The notes under the pieces: generated by a model
What the model was told of the DNA's origin: nothing
The model's input: only the letters and a program-made list of their open reading frames with translations
Databases searched by the model: none
From: Phoronis australis
Lineage: Eukaryota; Phoronida; Phoronidae
Direction of reading: 5' to 3'
Assembly: GCA_002633005.1 (NCBI GenBank)
Contig: NMRA01000109.1
Coordinates: forward strand, 782,624 to 846,623
DNA: 64,000 nt
In this document: piece after piece, positions 32,501 through 47,500 of the stretch
Layout of the letters: each line of letters starts with the position of its first letter
Numbering within the stretch: position 1 is the stretch's first letter
Translations under genes and position numbers: made by a program

Positions 32501-35500
32501 GTTTACTAAGCCATTAATCAAGTCATGGGCAACTTGTCTGCAGTCCTGTTGAATTGAAAAGTTATGCAACACTAAACTGGTGTTAACACATATAAGAAAA
32601 TTGATGATTTTTAAATAAAAAGTATGAGGAGTAAGATAAACAAGTTCCAATATTCACTTGACATAGAAGTATAAAAGAGTTCATGGAGACAGTTTGAGAT
32701 TCATAGATCCTTATAATTTGAAAAAATGTTCATTGAAATTATACACATGGTGAACAGAGACACCTGGTGGCTGCCAAAAGTATTGCTCACAGGATACTTT
32801 AGTTTTTGACAATATTGGACAAGACAACTAGTTCTTGTCCGTCAATCATCTAAGTTCTTAACAGGTCCTCCTGGAGGCAATTTGTTTTCAAGTGTTGGAT
32901 TTTATATTTTAACCTATTAAAAATAATTAAAAAATTATGGGTCATGGGTTGGAGAAATAAATGAAAAATATGGGCGGTGGGTACAAAATAAAAGTGCCTC
33001 CCCCCCCTCCCATACAGATTTTGCTGGAACAGCCCCCACATGTTACTGCGTGTGAAGTCAACAATTAAGTGATCCTCATACAATGACTATGTGGATCCTC
33101 TGGTTTGAGAACAGCCGTCTATTAACTCGTCCAACGCGTTAGTCACACGTGCCAATTAAGCAGACTTTGCAAGAAATTTACTTGCTCAAAACGTTTTAGG
33201 GTTGACAGGGGTTACAGATAACTATTTTCATAGAACGAATTAAGGCTATCTAGGACCTTAATAAACGAAAAAACTATGCTTCGTCAACCTTTAAAAGTAT
33301 ATATTTTCTGAAAGGAGAAAGATTTATGATTCTAAAAATATGCTTCTTACTACTGTGTCTTCATTATTGTCACGTGACAACGTGCCTAGTTTTTGCATAC
33401 CAAGTGATATACAAATAAGACCATTTTTTTACAAAAAATGTCTTATGCTATGCGAGTTATCTGGCATAAAACCCGAACTAAGTGAATAATCAAAATTGCT
33501 AACAGCGTTTTTGAGACATAAGCTACAGTTTTCATTTAAAAAAGTTTTAGTAAAATCGACTGGGGGGTTATTTTGCTATGAATGTACCTTTCTTGCACAT
33601 GAAAAGTTGACTTAAAAAAACAAGGTCACATGACTATAATAAAGACACAGTAGTAAGAAGCATATTTATAGAATCCCCAATCTTTCTCCTTTGAATTCAG
33701 AAAATAAATGCTTTTAATGGTTGACAAAGTATAGTTTTTTCAATATTTGACTTAGAGTTGAGGTCATTAATTAAGGTTCCAGATAACTTTAAAAGATTTA
33801 GTCATAGACGATATTTATTAACAGGCTAAAACCAGGTTCAGTACGCCTGAGACTGAGCAGACTCCCAACTCACCACATGGCCAGCCTCTGTTCGATCTCA
33901 CGTAGAAAGCTACAGTGGAACTCATAGATGGGCTGTAACTGAGTGAAGAGCATGCTGGACAGGTACTGCGGCATCACATTATCTTTACTCATGGCATTCT
34001 GGAACCACTGCAGGCAGAGACAATATCAACGTGTTACGGACCTTACTTCATCTGCCAAGAATAAGACAAAGGGACAAAGCAACTCTCTTAAGGGTGGGAC
34101 GCTACGCTGATTTTTCACATTTTCGTTTAATAAAAACCGATAAAGATAATTCTTTGAAATTTGGACTGTGTTTACATTCTACCAAGATGAGCTTAAAAAC
34201 ACCTTTTGGTGTTGTTGTGATGAATGGGGTCAAGACTAGGAGTGAAAAGCTGAAAATTAAACTTCGCAATTTGCCCCCAACAGATTTTTTTTTCTTTTTT
34301 GTTTTTTAACATGTTCAGAGGTTTATTATGTTGTTAGAAGGCTATTCAACGCAATAGTGACATTTTCAACAATGAAAACAATTTTCAACAACTGTCTGAG
34401 AGTTGCAGAATTCATTACATTTTTTCAGAACCCGGTTATCTCCACTAATCATGACAAAACTCAGAAACCATAGATACTACAAATTTCTAACATGCACCAT
34501 TGCATTCAGTAGATTTTTTACATACACATGCCAAGTTTCAAGAGTGTAGGGGGTGTATAACCTATTTTTCTCGTGGGGGCAAGTTGAAGACTTACGATAA
34601 AAACGGCGTTCTGAGAAATCGCAAGTTAAAGATTGGTAACAGAAAAATAACAACATTGTAATATCATGGTTAACTTTCACTTTATTTACAGGTGTGTTTA
34701 TGCTTAGTAATTCTTGAAACAATTATCCAACAGTCTGACACTTCATTCAGAATCCTCTAGAGACATATAAAACACATTCCCTGGCCTGCTGATTAGTCCT
34801 CGAAGCCCGCTTGGCTTTATCGATTTTTTCTCGCCATGGCATTGACTTGTCCGTCACTTTCTATTTGAGTTTAGTAACTCTAAGTACATTGCTACTGTCA
34901 ACATAGTCCTCCTCCATGTGATGGCCAGCAACCACATCACTTTTTTTTCAAAAAACTTTCCAAGCTTCAGAGACGACATCCCATAGGCTACAGTGCCGCA
35001 CGACAAACGGGACAGTGTGAGATGTGACGCACTTCCCATCCGATGGTCGACGTCATCCATAACTGACAACTGTAAAAATGTGGAAAATTGAAATGTAAAA
35101 TTGTTGAATATTATGTTAAACAGTTATCAATGCTAACTGGAGAAAAAAATGGTAGCATGGTTTTCGCAACACCCAGCATTGACAACTGTCACTAACGTAC
35201 TAATGGAACGTTAGGTTTTGAAGAATACAAAGCGGATAAAACACTATCTAAGGAACATGAATCAGTTTGCGAAGCATTAGAAATTGTATTGCTATTATAT
35301 CACAGGCTTTCAGTTGACTTTTTTACATCCAATAAAAAGCAGTAAAATTGGTTATTAGTATACTGAATTGAACACGTGTCAAAGCTAGAGGAATGTGTAG
35401 TAGACTTGGATTTCTCCACCAAGACTAGTTATTGACTGCAACGATAAGGTACAACGTCTAAAACAAAACAATGCAACCAACAGAAGCAGCTGCTTACGTG

Positions 35501-38500
35501 TGTTGTATCAGGGGGGCAGTATTTGAAAGGCAACTTACCTCAGGCTTATTTCTATGCTTGCATATTGAACAATCAGCCTCGTGCACTCAATTCGCCTAAC
35601 GTCACCAGGAGATTTTCAACAGCTGCAAGGTCTGTAGTTTTATCGGCACTGATTTTCTGTTTTTACCGAGTCATCCTCAAAAACCCTCAGTTTTCGTATG
35701 AATGCAGAGTCGATCGCCGGTAAGCTACATCATCGACGAGTGTTTCAATGGTCTGACCTGAAGTTGTCGCCGATATGATTTGGCCACCAAAAGTCTCTAT
35801 TTGCTTCAAAACTTCCTTTTTTGCGGCATGGTTTGTGTGTCCCATATCCATGGGATGCTTTCAACTTCGTTTCAGTCTCTTTTGAAATCATACTCCAACA
35901 GTATTTCAAAAAACATCCGATAAAGTACCGATTGAGAACGAAAAACAGCTGCAAAATGGCGCTTGTTACTATGCTGTTTCTATGATCGGAAATAGCCGAA
36001 GTCACCCACGTGACTGGCTCGTCCAATGAAAATGCTAGAAAGTGACGTCATTGCCTATGAATATCCGTTAGCCAATCAAAATGATGAAAACAGCATATTT
36101 TTAGCAGCAGTTCCTGGAAAGTACACGAGTATTATGAATGAACCTAAGGGGAATTCTGAAAATAGAGGTCATGACCTTTCTAACAGTGTACAACATGGCG
36201 GTGTCGGAGATCTGGAACTGCCGTGGACAAGCTGTTGTTTTGGACAAAATTAGGAGACTAAATGCGTTCAAACCAAAATTTTTTGGAAGGGTACGTTTGA
36301 AAAACCGAAGAATTCAATAAAAAGGGTTAGTTTTATCACTTCTTGGACCACAGAATATTGATTTAGGATGATTATACGGATCGAAAATGAGAAAATCTCA
36401 AATTGTCAAAATAACATCAAAAATGGTAAAATCGTTTGTAGCGTCCCACCTTAAACATTAACTGAATCACAACATGCTGTGAACCACCATGGCACCGTTT
36501 AGACAGAATTCAGGGTGTTTAGTGTTCTAAGAACTAATTCACAGTGAGTGAATCCTTGTTTTTTACCAGTTTTAACTGGCTTTCACTGGAAACTGAACAT
36601 GATTTTTTAAGCTTTTGCAGTTTGATTCCCAACATTTCAAGACTTTTCTAATGGCCCTGATTAATTTTTCCGCGATTATTGTCAGAGAACGCATGGTCAC
36701 GTGACTGGGACTGTTTTGTCCCCAGATTACATATCATCATTCATTCTGATGTGTAACATACAAAATGTCGCCTCATTCGTCAAGCTTGGGTCCAGCAAAT
36801 TTAAAGGTGTAACAGACTGACATTGTTGCATACTTTATTGTCTTTCTCACAACTCTTGCACAAGCTCCTTCATAGTTCTTTAAGACCAAATGCCTCCCGA
36901 AATCCACCAAATACTATTCAAGACGGGAAAATTAACCACTCACATCTGTTTTCACCGAGTTTCAAAGGTTTATTCGAAGCGTGTCAAAAACGATTCGTAA
37001 ATTTTCAAGTTGAATCCCAAATAAAGTTTGATGGCTTCAAACCTATGTCTTTACAAGAGAAAACTCCGAGTTCTAAACATCGTAAAGATTTGATTGCTTG
37101 AAAAGTTTACTCGCATCAAAACTCATCACTTCAAATGTAAAATGGCTTACCACTGTAACAACTTCAAGGTCCTTTTTATATGTTCGCTCGGTCATCAACA
37201 GTTCTTTGGCAACATAGTAGGCCTTGTCAGCAGGGTACCTCTAAAACACCAATTGTGGAACCGGTAAATTACTGTGCAACGTATCGAGCAATTGGGAAAG
37301 AAAACGTCCATTGAAAAGACAGAATAAACCACACTTCATCTAAATGGCGAAGTTAAAGCTTCAAACCAGAACAATGCTTATGGAGAGCATTACTTTTTTT
37401 GAAAGCGTTTTTGGTTAATTTGGTACATTTTACTTGTGTAAAAAGTCATTTTGAACCTTTGCTATAAAATAAAATAAAAAATAATTCTTCATAAAACTAT
37501 GACGCTGTGAGTAACGAGTGAAAATATTAGTTGATCAGTGTAACCTATGTTTCTTTCTTGTTTCATTCTGATAACCAAGCTCAATGGGTAAGACGCTCAC
37601 CGATTTTCAGTTATAGCCCTGCTACATAACAATTAGCCGTATGACCTGCGCACTAACGACAGTCCTAATACAGTGTTTCCATTATAGCCCTGCTACATAA
37701 CAATTAGCCATATGACCTGGGCACTAATAACAGTCCTAATACAGTGAATCAGTAAATCAGACACACTAACATTGTTGAAGTTGTAAAACAAAGGGTCACA
37801 TTTTCACATTGATGAAATGTTATTCTTATTCATATGCTTATTTTATAGAGAAGACTCAAACGTAGTAATTAAAATATGTATGGTAAAGTTTCCTCAAATT
37901 TGAACAAAAATAATGGCCAAAATTTTCAGTTTTCAATCTGTTGCCAAAATGTTCAGATTTTCACCACATCTTCAAATAATCAAGTACATTTGTCGTATTG
38001 TTTACTTTTGTTGAAAATTTTGATAATCAAAAATTCTGTTACGAAATATTGTGTTCTAACTAAAAGAAATTTTACCTTAAGTCAAAAAGTTAACATCCCC
38101 TATAACTTGAATATAGCTGATGGAATATATAACCATATAGAATGGGGATTGAATGACTGTGTTTAACGGGGGGGGGGCACAATTCAAGATCTCATTGTAA
38201 AATTATTATTTTTTCCCTTTCGATCCACAAACAGCGAAAGGTGCCGTGTGACTTGTACTTATTCATTTTTACTAGCGATCATTTCTACTAGCGATTTTTG
38301 CATGGCAGTGAAGTTTCCTTGTCACGATTAGGTGTGTGGCGGTCAATTTGAGTATGATTTACGAATGGCGGGGCCAAAAAGGAGCGTGGCGGGCTGCCCA
38401 GAAGTTTACACGCATGGGAACCCTAGATTATAAATAATCATCCGTCTGATATCAGTCTTATCAACATTCATAGCATGATTCATGGAAAATCAGTTTTGAT

Positions 38501-41500
38501 CATTTATCAATGCTCAGTGAGAAGAAATCATACCACCTTGCATGAAAAATTGCATCAACCACATAACATGAATTCTCATCAATCATATTATTCATACATA
38601 TTCATACATATCCATAGAAAAGGTTGATGTGAATTCAGTGTTCTCCACACTCAAAAATTCAAACTGGTCACATGTACAACCACTTTGAAAATTCAAACAG
38701 TATGCAGCACGTGCATATCACAGTGAACACACAAAAATTATACTTTTTGTTCAAAATGAAAAAATTGTGTTGTGTTCTACTTAAACAGGTCAGAGGCAAA
38801 ATCAAACAGGTCGTGGCAACTTCTTATAACAGGTTATAGAGAAAACTGTTTTCTGATAAATTATAACCAATTAAAATTTTCTGTGTACTCATTCATTTAT
38901 TAGTAGTCAACATTTTCAGTCTCACCTTCCTGCGACTTTCCTCTTCTGTTGAATCGCCTTCCCTGGACGGCAGACTACCGGCGCTACCTAGCGAGAACTG
39001 AATTTTACTGGGTGTTTCCTCCGTTGGTGATGTCGTCATGCTAGTCATCTGCAGCTGGTCTGTCAAGCTCGTCATCATCTGCTCTGATGACGAGGTACTT
39101 GTCACGATCACACGATTGTTCTCCTCCGACCGTTCACGTACGTGATTCTCATACTGATAGTCCAAGAGCGGAGGTGGTGGTGTTGGTGGTCTGTCGTCGT
39201 CTGCTTCTGATGAGCGCGACGTCGTCATGGTTACCGCTGTCGTCTGCACCGTGTAATCAACCTCCCCGTATGTGTTGTTGAAGTGATGCTGTGTTTCAAA
39301 CACACTCTCCTCTTTAGCCTCTTTGTGAGGTGACAGGCTCGTCGGACGACTATACATTCGAACCTGCATTGACTCTGCCGCACTCTCGCTCTTGCAGCGC
39401 GGTAGATTCTTGTTGTTTTCAACCTCCTCTCTGAAATGGAAACAAAGGATCCTTTTCCAACAACACACTTCATGTAAATTCATCTGAGGCATTGCTTTAC
39501 ACCATCTCTTCCACATCACTCAAGAGGACTCTAGCTAACATAACTTTGCCACCGGAGTAAGTCGACTTTCCAAAACAACATCCTTAATAAGTTTTGCCTT
39601 ATCCCTCCACAAAACATCAACAAATGACATGGTCTCCCTAAACACTGATGACTGCACTCTGAAGAAAGTTCACATCTAGTTCAGCCAACAATTAGTCATC
39701 CATGCTACAAGCTCTGCCCAATGCCAATAAGTTCAATAGATAAAAACCCTGCCATTCAAAGACTAGAAAAGAAAATGCATCAGACCCAAGTCTGGCCAAT
39801 GACATTAGGATCAGCTGTACAACACAGCAGATAATGTAATTTGACTGGCAGTTAATCACACAGACACACACTGTAATTGGATTACCACTGTCTTTGGTAA
39901 ACACTAGGAGCCAGGACCTATGTTGGGTACATGGCCATGTCTTGTTTCACAACAACACAGTCAAAGGAAAACCGTTACCACAAAGTTATTAGGTACATAC
40001 ATGGAAAAGGCAACAATCAAATTAACAAACCAATTTGAGAAAAAGAGCAGCGATGTGTATAAAGTAATAAAATAAAACACAAACAAGTTGATATTTGCTT
40101 GTAACTTGATTAAGTCCAAACGTCTAGAAAAAATAAAAAATAAACAAAACATTTGCACAACAGTGCTGAAAAACACCCCGGAATTTTTTAAGTAATGTAA
40201 CATTGCAGTGGTCATAACTTTTTAAGTCAGTGCATTTTCAAAAGGAGTTAGTATAAAAAATCTCCCAATTTCGCACAAAAATAATTNTTCATTTCCATGA
40301 TAAAAGTTCATTTGAAATAATAACATGTTCAAACCAATTTGAGAAAAAGAGCAGCGATGTGTATAAAGTAATAAAATAAAACACAAACAAGTTGATATTT
40401 GCTTGTAACTTGATTAAGTCCAAACGTCTAGAAAAAATAAAAAATAAACAAAACATTTGCACAACAGTGCTGAAAAACACCCCGGAATTTTTTAAGTAAT
40501 GTAACATTGCAGTGGTCATAACTTTTTAAGTCAGTGCATTTTCAAAAGGAGTTAGTATAAAAAATCTCCCAATTTCGCACAAAAATAATTGCGATACTAA
40601 CCCTTTTTCCCCAGCTCCTCTAACACTGAATCCCACAATTTCTTCATAATATTGTCTGAAGGTAGCTATGGTATATATAAAGTGTAATTTTGGTGAAACC
40701 TTCATCTTATTACAAAAAATGAGAAACTCAAAATTCACTTACCAGCCTTATCAAGTCCCAAATTGGTGAGAATCCTACACAAAAATAAATAAATGATTGT
40801 TCTGTGAACACCACTCTGCCCTTTATTTGGATGAGAACTTCTTGGGTAGTCACCACTCTTACCCAGTACAGCTATTTTCTCTATTCTAGTGATACCAGCC
40901 CCACCCCCGACCCCAGATACCCACAATCCCAGCCACCCCTCACCCTAGACACTCATGATCTTAACCACCCATGGCCCTAGACACCCATGGCCCAAGCCAA
41001 GTTGAACCTAGACACCCATAACCTTAGTCATCCCTAACCACCCCTGGCCCCAGATACCCCGGACCCCCGCCACCCACGACCCTAACCACCCATGACCCTA
41101 GACACCTCGGACTCGAGCCACCCATGACTCTAGCCAACCACAACCCTAGCCACCCAAGACATGTCCCCCCCTTACCTGGTCTCGTTGCCATGCTGTGGCC
41201 CTAGCTCATCAGGTATATTCTCCAACTCCTCTGTTCTGCGCAGGTGATCTTCAGGTTCTTCTACACGTACAGGTATATTCTCCACTTCATAGCTGCGTGA
41301 CAACCGATGTTCCTCCTCCACCACACGCTCTTCTTCCTTATGATCCAGGTGACTCATGTCAGGTGCGGACAATTTACGGCTGTGTGGTTTCATCACTTGA
41401 CTATAGAGGTCCTCGATGTTCTGCTTCACATCCTCAGCATCTTCGTGATCAACGACGCGAGGCTGCGGTTCAGGTTCAGTTTCATACAAGTGGAGATCGT

Positions 41501-44500
41501 GTCCGTTCATTTCAAGGGGTCTCGCCTCCTCATAAAGGGGAGGCGGCGTCCCCTCTGCCGCACGATCGTAATTTATCGAGGCATAGCCCGGCTCAGCAAG
41601 GGCTCCTGTTGGGGAGATGTACAATATTTTTGGTGATATTTGGTGTTAGCAGTATTGAATTCAGACTCATGCTGCAAATTTCTGTTGGCAAATTCACAAT
41701 CATCAAATCAAATCAAATCACATAAAATCAATATATTGCGTTAAACATGATGTTCTATCTACACCTTGTGGCCTTACTAGATATTGTGACAGCCATCCTA
41801 TCTAGACTTAGAACTTGAATTTCTATTTTCTTCCACTTTGGATAAGATGTTTTTATCATAGAACATGTGATAAGTAATGACATTCAAAAATGACAGGCAA
41901 ACTGGTGATGGGCCATAATTCAAACTTGGTGTCATTAGAAAACTCATACACATCTTGGATTCATTTGTTACAAATGAGAACTAACAGGATTATTGATAGG
42001 CAAGACGGTGGTCAGAACTAGAACCACATCCAATGCAGAAGACTTCATTAATGAAGGTAATTTTCTGAAGAATTCTGGTAAGTGTGTGAGAATGAGCCCA
42101 AATGCCATAGCAGACTTCCGTGCAGTATGTCAGCTGGTGACATGGGACTGATACGCCCGGTTACCTAGCTACAGGAGCAGGGGTAAATACTGACTAGCTA
42201 CAGTAATTCATGAGATATTCCGCACAAAAATAAAACAACAAAATTCACATTTTCCTACTTCTCAGAGACTGACAGCCTTGAAACAATCAAAAATTTCAAA
42301 GCGCAGTGAAACCCTGCAATTAGGATAAAAATTAAATTATTTCTGAGAAATAAAATTCAGATTCCATTTATCCAAAATAGATGATTATTGAACTACGGGA
42401 AAATGCCTCCTTATGAGTTAGAAGAATCAATCTTTGGTCCCATTTGAAGTCCTCACTGGTTCTGGAAAGCTAATCAAATGACAGTTTTTAAATGGGTCGC
42501 AAGAATATTCAGCAAAATCTCTTAATTTCAAGAGTTTTCTCCAAGAAAAAGGAACATGGCATTATAATATTTGCTTACCTCAGAAAACTATCATGAACAT
42601 TACAACTGCTAGTGCGAGACTTACAAGTTTCCACTCAACCAAACTGAAGGCAATTCTTCACTTATTATATAAGCAAAAATTCTTTTTGCCACATTCCTCA
42701 ACAAAAATGAGAATTAATAAAAAGTTTCATTTAATTAATAACACAGTCCATCACGTATAACTGTGACAAAACAACCCTTGCTACAATTTTCATCACCTTT
42801 AACATAGCAGTCAGCCTTTGAAAAGTCAAAAAATTACCATTTTGGCAAAATAAGTCAAGAACTACGTTATACAAACAAGATACTCACTGCAGTCGCAGTA
42901 TTTGAAACCCAGGCACAAGGTAACAAAGGTCACCAGTCTCCTGTGACTGGAGTTCAATTAGTTTATTAGTCTCTAATTCAAAACTTGCAATGTGGTGAAA
43001 TCTCACAAAATTTGGACACATGACAGACAAATGACATATCATTTCAGTTTTTCATAAAAAATGAGTACATCACCAAATAATGCTTCATCATTTTGTCATT
43101 CTTTGGCACAGTAACGCATACCATGTTTCCAGAAATTGTGGGCATTCATAACAAGGTTCAAAGGCATTGAAAATAGAAAAACGTCAACTTTGATACTTAT
43201 TTTTGTCCAAAATTGAAGACATATTACCGAAGCCCGTTACGTGACAATTACCCAACAAAGAAAAAACATTAATTATAGAAAGCAAATTGTTTTTTATTAA
43301 ATGCAAGCAGTAGCTCGGGTAATCACCACAATCAAGCCAACAGACGCTTCTAACTAAATTTGTGCACCAGATTATCATATTAACATGCAAATCTCATGGG
43401 AATTGGAACGTGTCTAGAGAAAGCCACAGATTCCCACACTAATGTCTCCAGCACACTGCTTTCGTCGCATGCAGAAAGCAGCCAATCAGAACGCAACCAA
43501 AACTGTAACAGTAGAGGTCAGCCAGTCAAATCAAACGCTTCATGCCGCAAAGGACTGTGGGAAATGTGGCAATTATTCGTAAACCGCAACCTTATCTACT
43601 GTACTTAATAGCGAGGATCCCTTTCATGTAAGTATTATTGCGCTATAATGCGTGTAATTATAATCACGTTGGTGACAGTAATCACACGTTTCCTTATTAA
43701 TCACAGCTCGACGGTTTAGTTTTGGCGCTTTTGTTGCCTCTTTTGAACTATACGGTGTGCGCATCACACATATTGATTTATCTTGCATCTTCTGTCAATC
43801 ATCAATTGGTAGCGTTATAACTATCTGGGTAACTTGTGTAGGATGTGAAAGGGTCAAATATGGCATCACGCATAAACTTTTACTACAGAGCAAACTATTC
43901 CGTAATAATAGAAAACGCATAGTAATGATTTTCCATTGTACAAGGAAATACAAAGAACAACAGGGCACATATCATGTGACAGAATAAAAACACCTTTTTA
44001 CAAAAAGCCTGTTTATTAAAATCCCACATAATTTACAGGTGTTGTTAATCAGTAACTCTAATTATAACAAATCAACATTACATAAAATAGCTTGGCTGCA
44101 TACTGAAAAGCGCAGAACAAACTTTCTACCAGCAAAACCTCACAACCGCCAGATGATTAGAAAGCAATAAAATTCAAAACCACACGCGCTACGCTTGCTC
44201 CTAAGTTCACAAAAAATTCAAAAACAAAACAAATTCAAAATCAGACTAGAATAAACCTTGCATCAGCATCAAAACAATACAACCGTCACACAAACACGAT
44301 CACAGATTTTTGTAAAATTTGTTATCAATCAAAAAATAAAGATTTTACAACAAGGGATAGCCTATAACTCATTACACTGTTTAGAGTAGTATAGTATAGT
44401 TTAGGACAGATAAGCAGTATTCACAACTACATCCATCAACTACAACACCGATTTTAGATAGAAAAGGAGAGATACTGAACTTCTAATTTCTAAATTCAAT

Positions 44501-47500
44501 CACACCTTCACATAAAAACGACTGATTTTAGAAAGAACTGGAAGCCGACACTTATTTCTACTCCTTCCTCAATCACACCTACACACGTAGATGTTTACAT
44601 AGAAAACAAGAAAAGTTCACACATGCAGACTGAATCATACTCAACTCCTCAATGTTAAACAGTGTTCACTTGGTCTCCACGGAAACTCAACATGCCGTTA
44701 TCAAAATGCGAATGACAATGTATAGCTAACTTTGTAATCGTCTATCCACATGCACGATTCTGTAGTTTTGCATTTTGTATTAATTTCTCAAATATCTTGA
44801 ACAAAAAATCACAGCAGTGACTTACATATCTAATACAGAAAAAGCCACGATTGCATCGCTGATTGTGAGCAAGAAGTTACATGGGCAAGCATGCTTGAAA
44901 AGTGGAAGCATCCTGGTTAGAAATCATGCGACAGAGGGTTAGTGTATTTACACCGACAAAGATTTACGCATTTCTCATCTTTACTAAACCCTTTGACAGC
45001 AGATGATCCTTACATGCTTAGCGTTCAAACTATGCACTTTATTTCATAAGATCAAAAGGTAAAGGCTTCAAAGCAGGAACTTTGATCAGCAGATTTCTAT
45101 GACTGTCAACAGGATCAGTACTGCAGAAGGTCAGAGATTAAGTTGGCACAAGATGGACGAAGGTCAAAATGGCAGAGAAGACTCAAATAGTTAGGCATAC
45201 ATTCCTTGGAACAAATTTATTACCAGGTTTGTAAACACTCCACTTAGAAAAGATTCAAAAGAAAAAAAACAGCAGATTTCTTCCATTTTTATTTGTTAAT
45301 CTCAGAGACAGAAAACTATATAGGAGTTGTTAAGGTGAAAATGTTAATGTGACATTCATACACGACATTACAATACTCAGAAAAACAATATTGATGTTAA
45401 CAAAAGCTAAATAGAGACAAATGTCACAAATATGACAGTCTGTTGCCATGCACACAGTATTTCCTATCAGTGCAGTGCCACCTTTTGAATGCCCATAAAA
45501 CTAATTCAACCATTTTTGTTCAAAGGCTGTACTGTAGCTCATAAAAACTGTTTCTTAAATTTCAGACACAGAAACATCTGAGAAAAGAGACAATTATTAA
45601 CATTTTTTACTCAAAACCCCTTCTTCCCAGTTAAAACATTTCCACAATTCATAAATCTCCTTAATTAAAACTCCTTACATTTTCAAAACTGACAATGTTC
45701 CATAAGTATCTGAAATAAAGGACGTTTTACCACAAGGAATTTTGTGCGCACAGCATGGATATGTCACAGATTATGGTGAGGGCCAAAGCGCATCCTTACA
45801 AGTACGTTTCGAACATTGGTTCAAGACCCATAGCAACAGAGGGCAGTCATACTCACAGTGCTAGCACCTGTATGTGCCAACACGCTACTCGGTTCCAACT
45901 CAGCGTTTTCATTTTCCAAAACGTTTCCCAGTATAAAATTTCCCCCATTTCCACGGAAATTATTTTACCCATAAAGAGCAAACATGTAATAGTACTTCTG
46001 ATGTTGACACAAGGCATAAATGATCGCATAAACTTGCGATACGATTTGCTAAATAATGCTTTTCCACTAGGGTTTATTATTCTTCATTTCCACATAATAC
46101 CCATACATGGAAACCACTTTGTCAATTTCCTTTAGTCACAATCACAGTTGGACTTTAATTGCACAAGATTAGTAACAAATGTCTCACTCATGGCGAGTAA
46201 CACACAAATTAAGATTTCGTTTTTGCATAAAAAGTTATGTTCCACGAATACCGATTTGCTGCTAAAATTGTAAAAATTACCCTAACCATCAATACATGTT
46301 CTGTTCATTTTTCACTTTAAACCAGCATTAAATCTTTCCAACTTTTTCCATGATCCACCACCGAATGTTACCGTTTCTGTTGGAAAGTCGTTTTCGAACA
46401 CTAAATCAAGGAAACCAGAAAAAAAAACAAAAGATGGCAGCAATAATTGCTGTAAAAACCATGTCCATAAATCAAGGTATGTAAGATGAAACGAAATACT
46501 CTACAATAAAAACAACCTATGTTCAAAACTGAAAAAAGATAACATCCTACCTAAGCAATAAACAAAGCACCAAAAATGCGAAAATGAGACAGTGCCCCTA
46601 GATTTCTTCAAATAGTATGCATAAAAAACAGTATTATGGAAGAACAACTTTTTAACCTCCGTTTCTGATTGCATATATCTTTTAGCAGCATACGTTAGTG
46701 AAACAACTGTCTACCAAGCTTCAAGTATTGCCTATTCTCTAAAAATTGCAAGCAAAGCCTAAATTTCACAAGACAAGTTGACAAAAATGCTGGTTCAAGT
46801 CTAAGATTAGTAGAAGACTAGCAAACAATGCAGCGCAAGCTTACTAAATGTGGGTGTACACTCATCCCAGCACGCTACAGGTCTGATAAGAGTTTGAAAC
46901 AAAATGGAGAATAAAATAGGAAGGAAAACAGTAGGCAGAAGCAAGTTAATAATAACAACAAAAGATCTTGAAACAATTTCCGTCCTGTTTATTTTTCAAG
47001 GATGATTTCTCAGTCTCGCTCATCGTCCAAACGAGCTAAACGTGTACTTTGGCACGTCTTGCCCTGGATTTTGAACTTGGTTGAAATTTGAATCGGCATA
47101 CGGGTTGCTGTAAAAGCCGCCGTTGGTCACTGGCGGCACGTCATGGACTGGCGTCAAGCCATCACCACGGTCACAGCCATCACTACTCTGTGACGAGTCG
47201 GAGCTACTGGTGCTGCCATCTCTGGAATGTTGCAGGTTTTCCAGACACTCGAGCTGGTTTTTTGACTCCTCCTGGCTAGTTTCCAGCTCACTACTGGCAG
47301 ACGAGCTGCCACCAGACAAACCACGTTCTTTAATTGGGGATATTGCTGACACCGTCGTCGAGGTCACTGTCGTCGTCACCATGGTGACCGGTCTAAAAGT
47401 GGACAAACAAGGCACAGGAGACGGCTCTCCCGGCGACCTAAATGAACTCACGCCAGGGGAAGGACACGTCGTCATTGCTTGATCAGACGTTTGCTCGGGG

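Noticed and set aside
34854-36253. Short frames inside the TTAA element as transposase remnants
   Set aside because: No recognisable catalytic motif (DDE/DDD spacing) or zinc-finger pattern could be seen.
41195-41725. 176-codon + strand frame
   Set aside because: Antisense shadow of the FARP linker exon 41176-41605.
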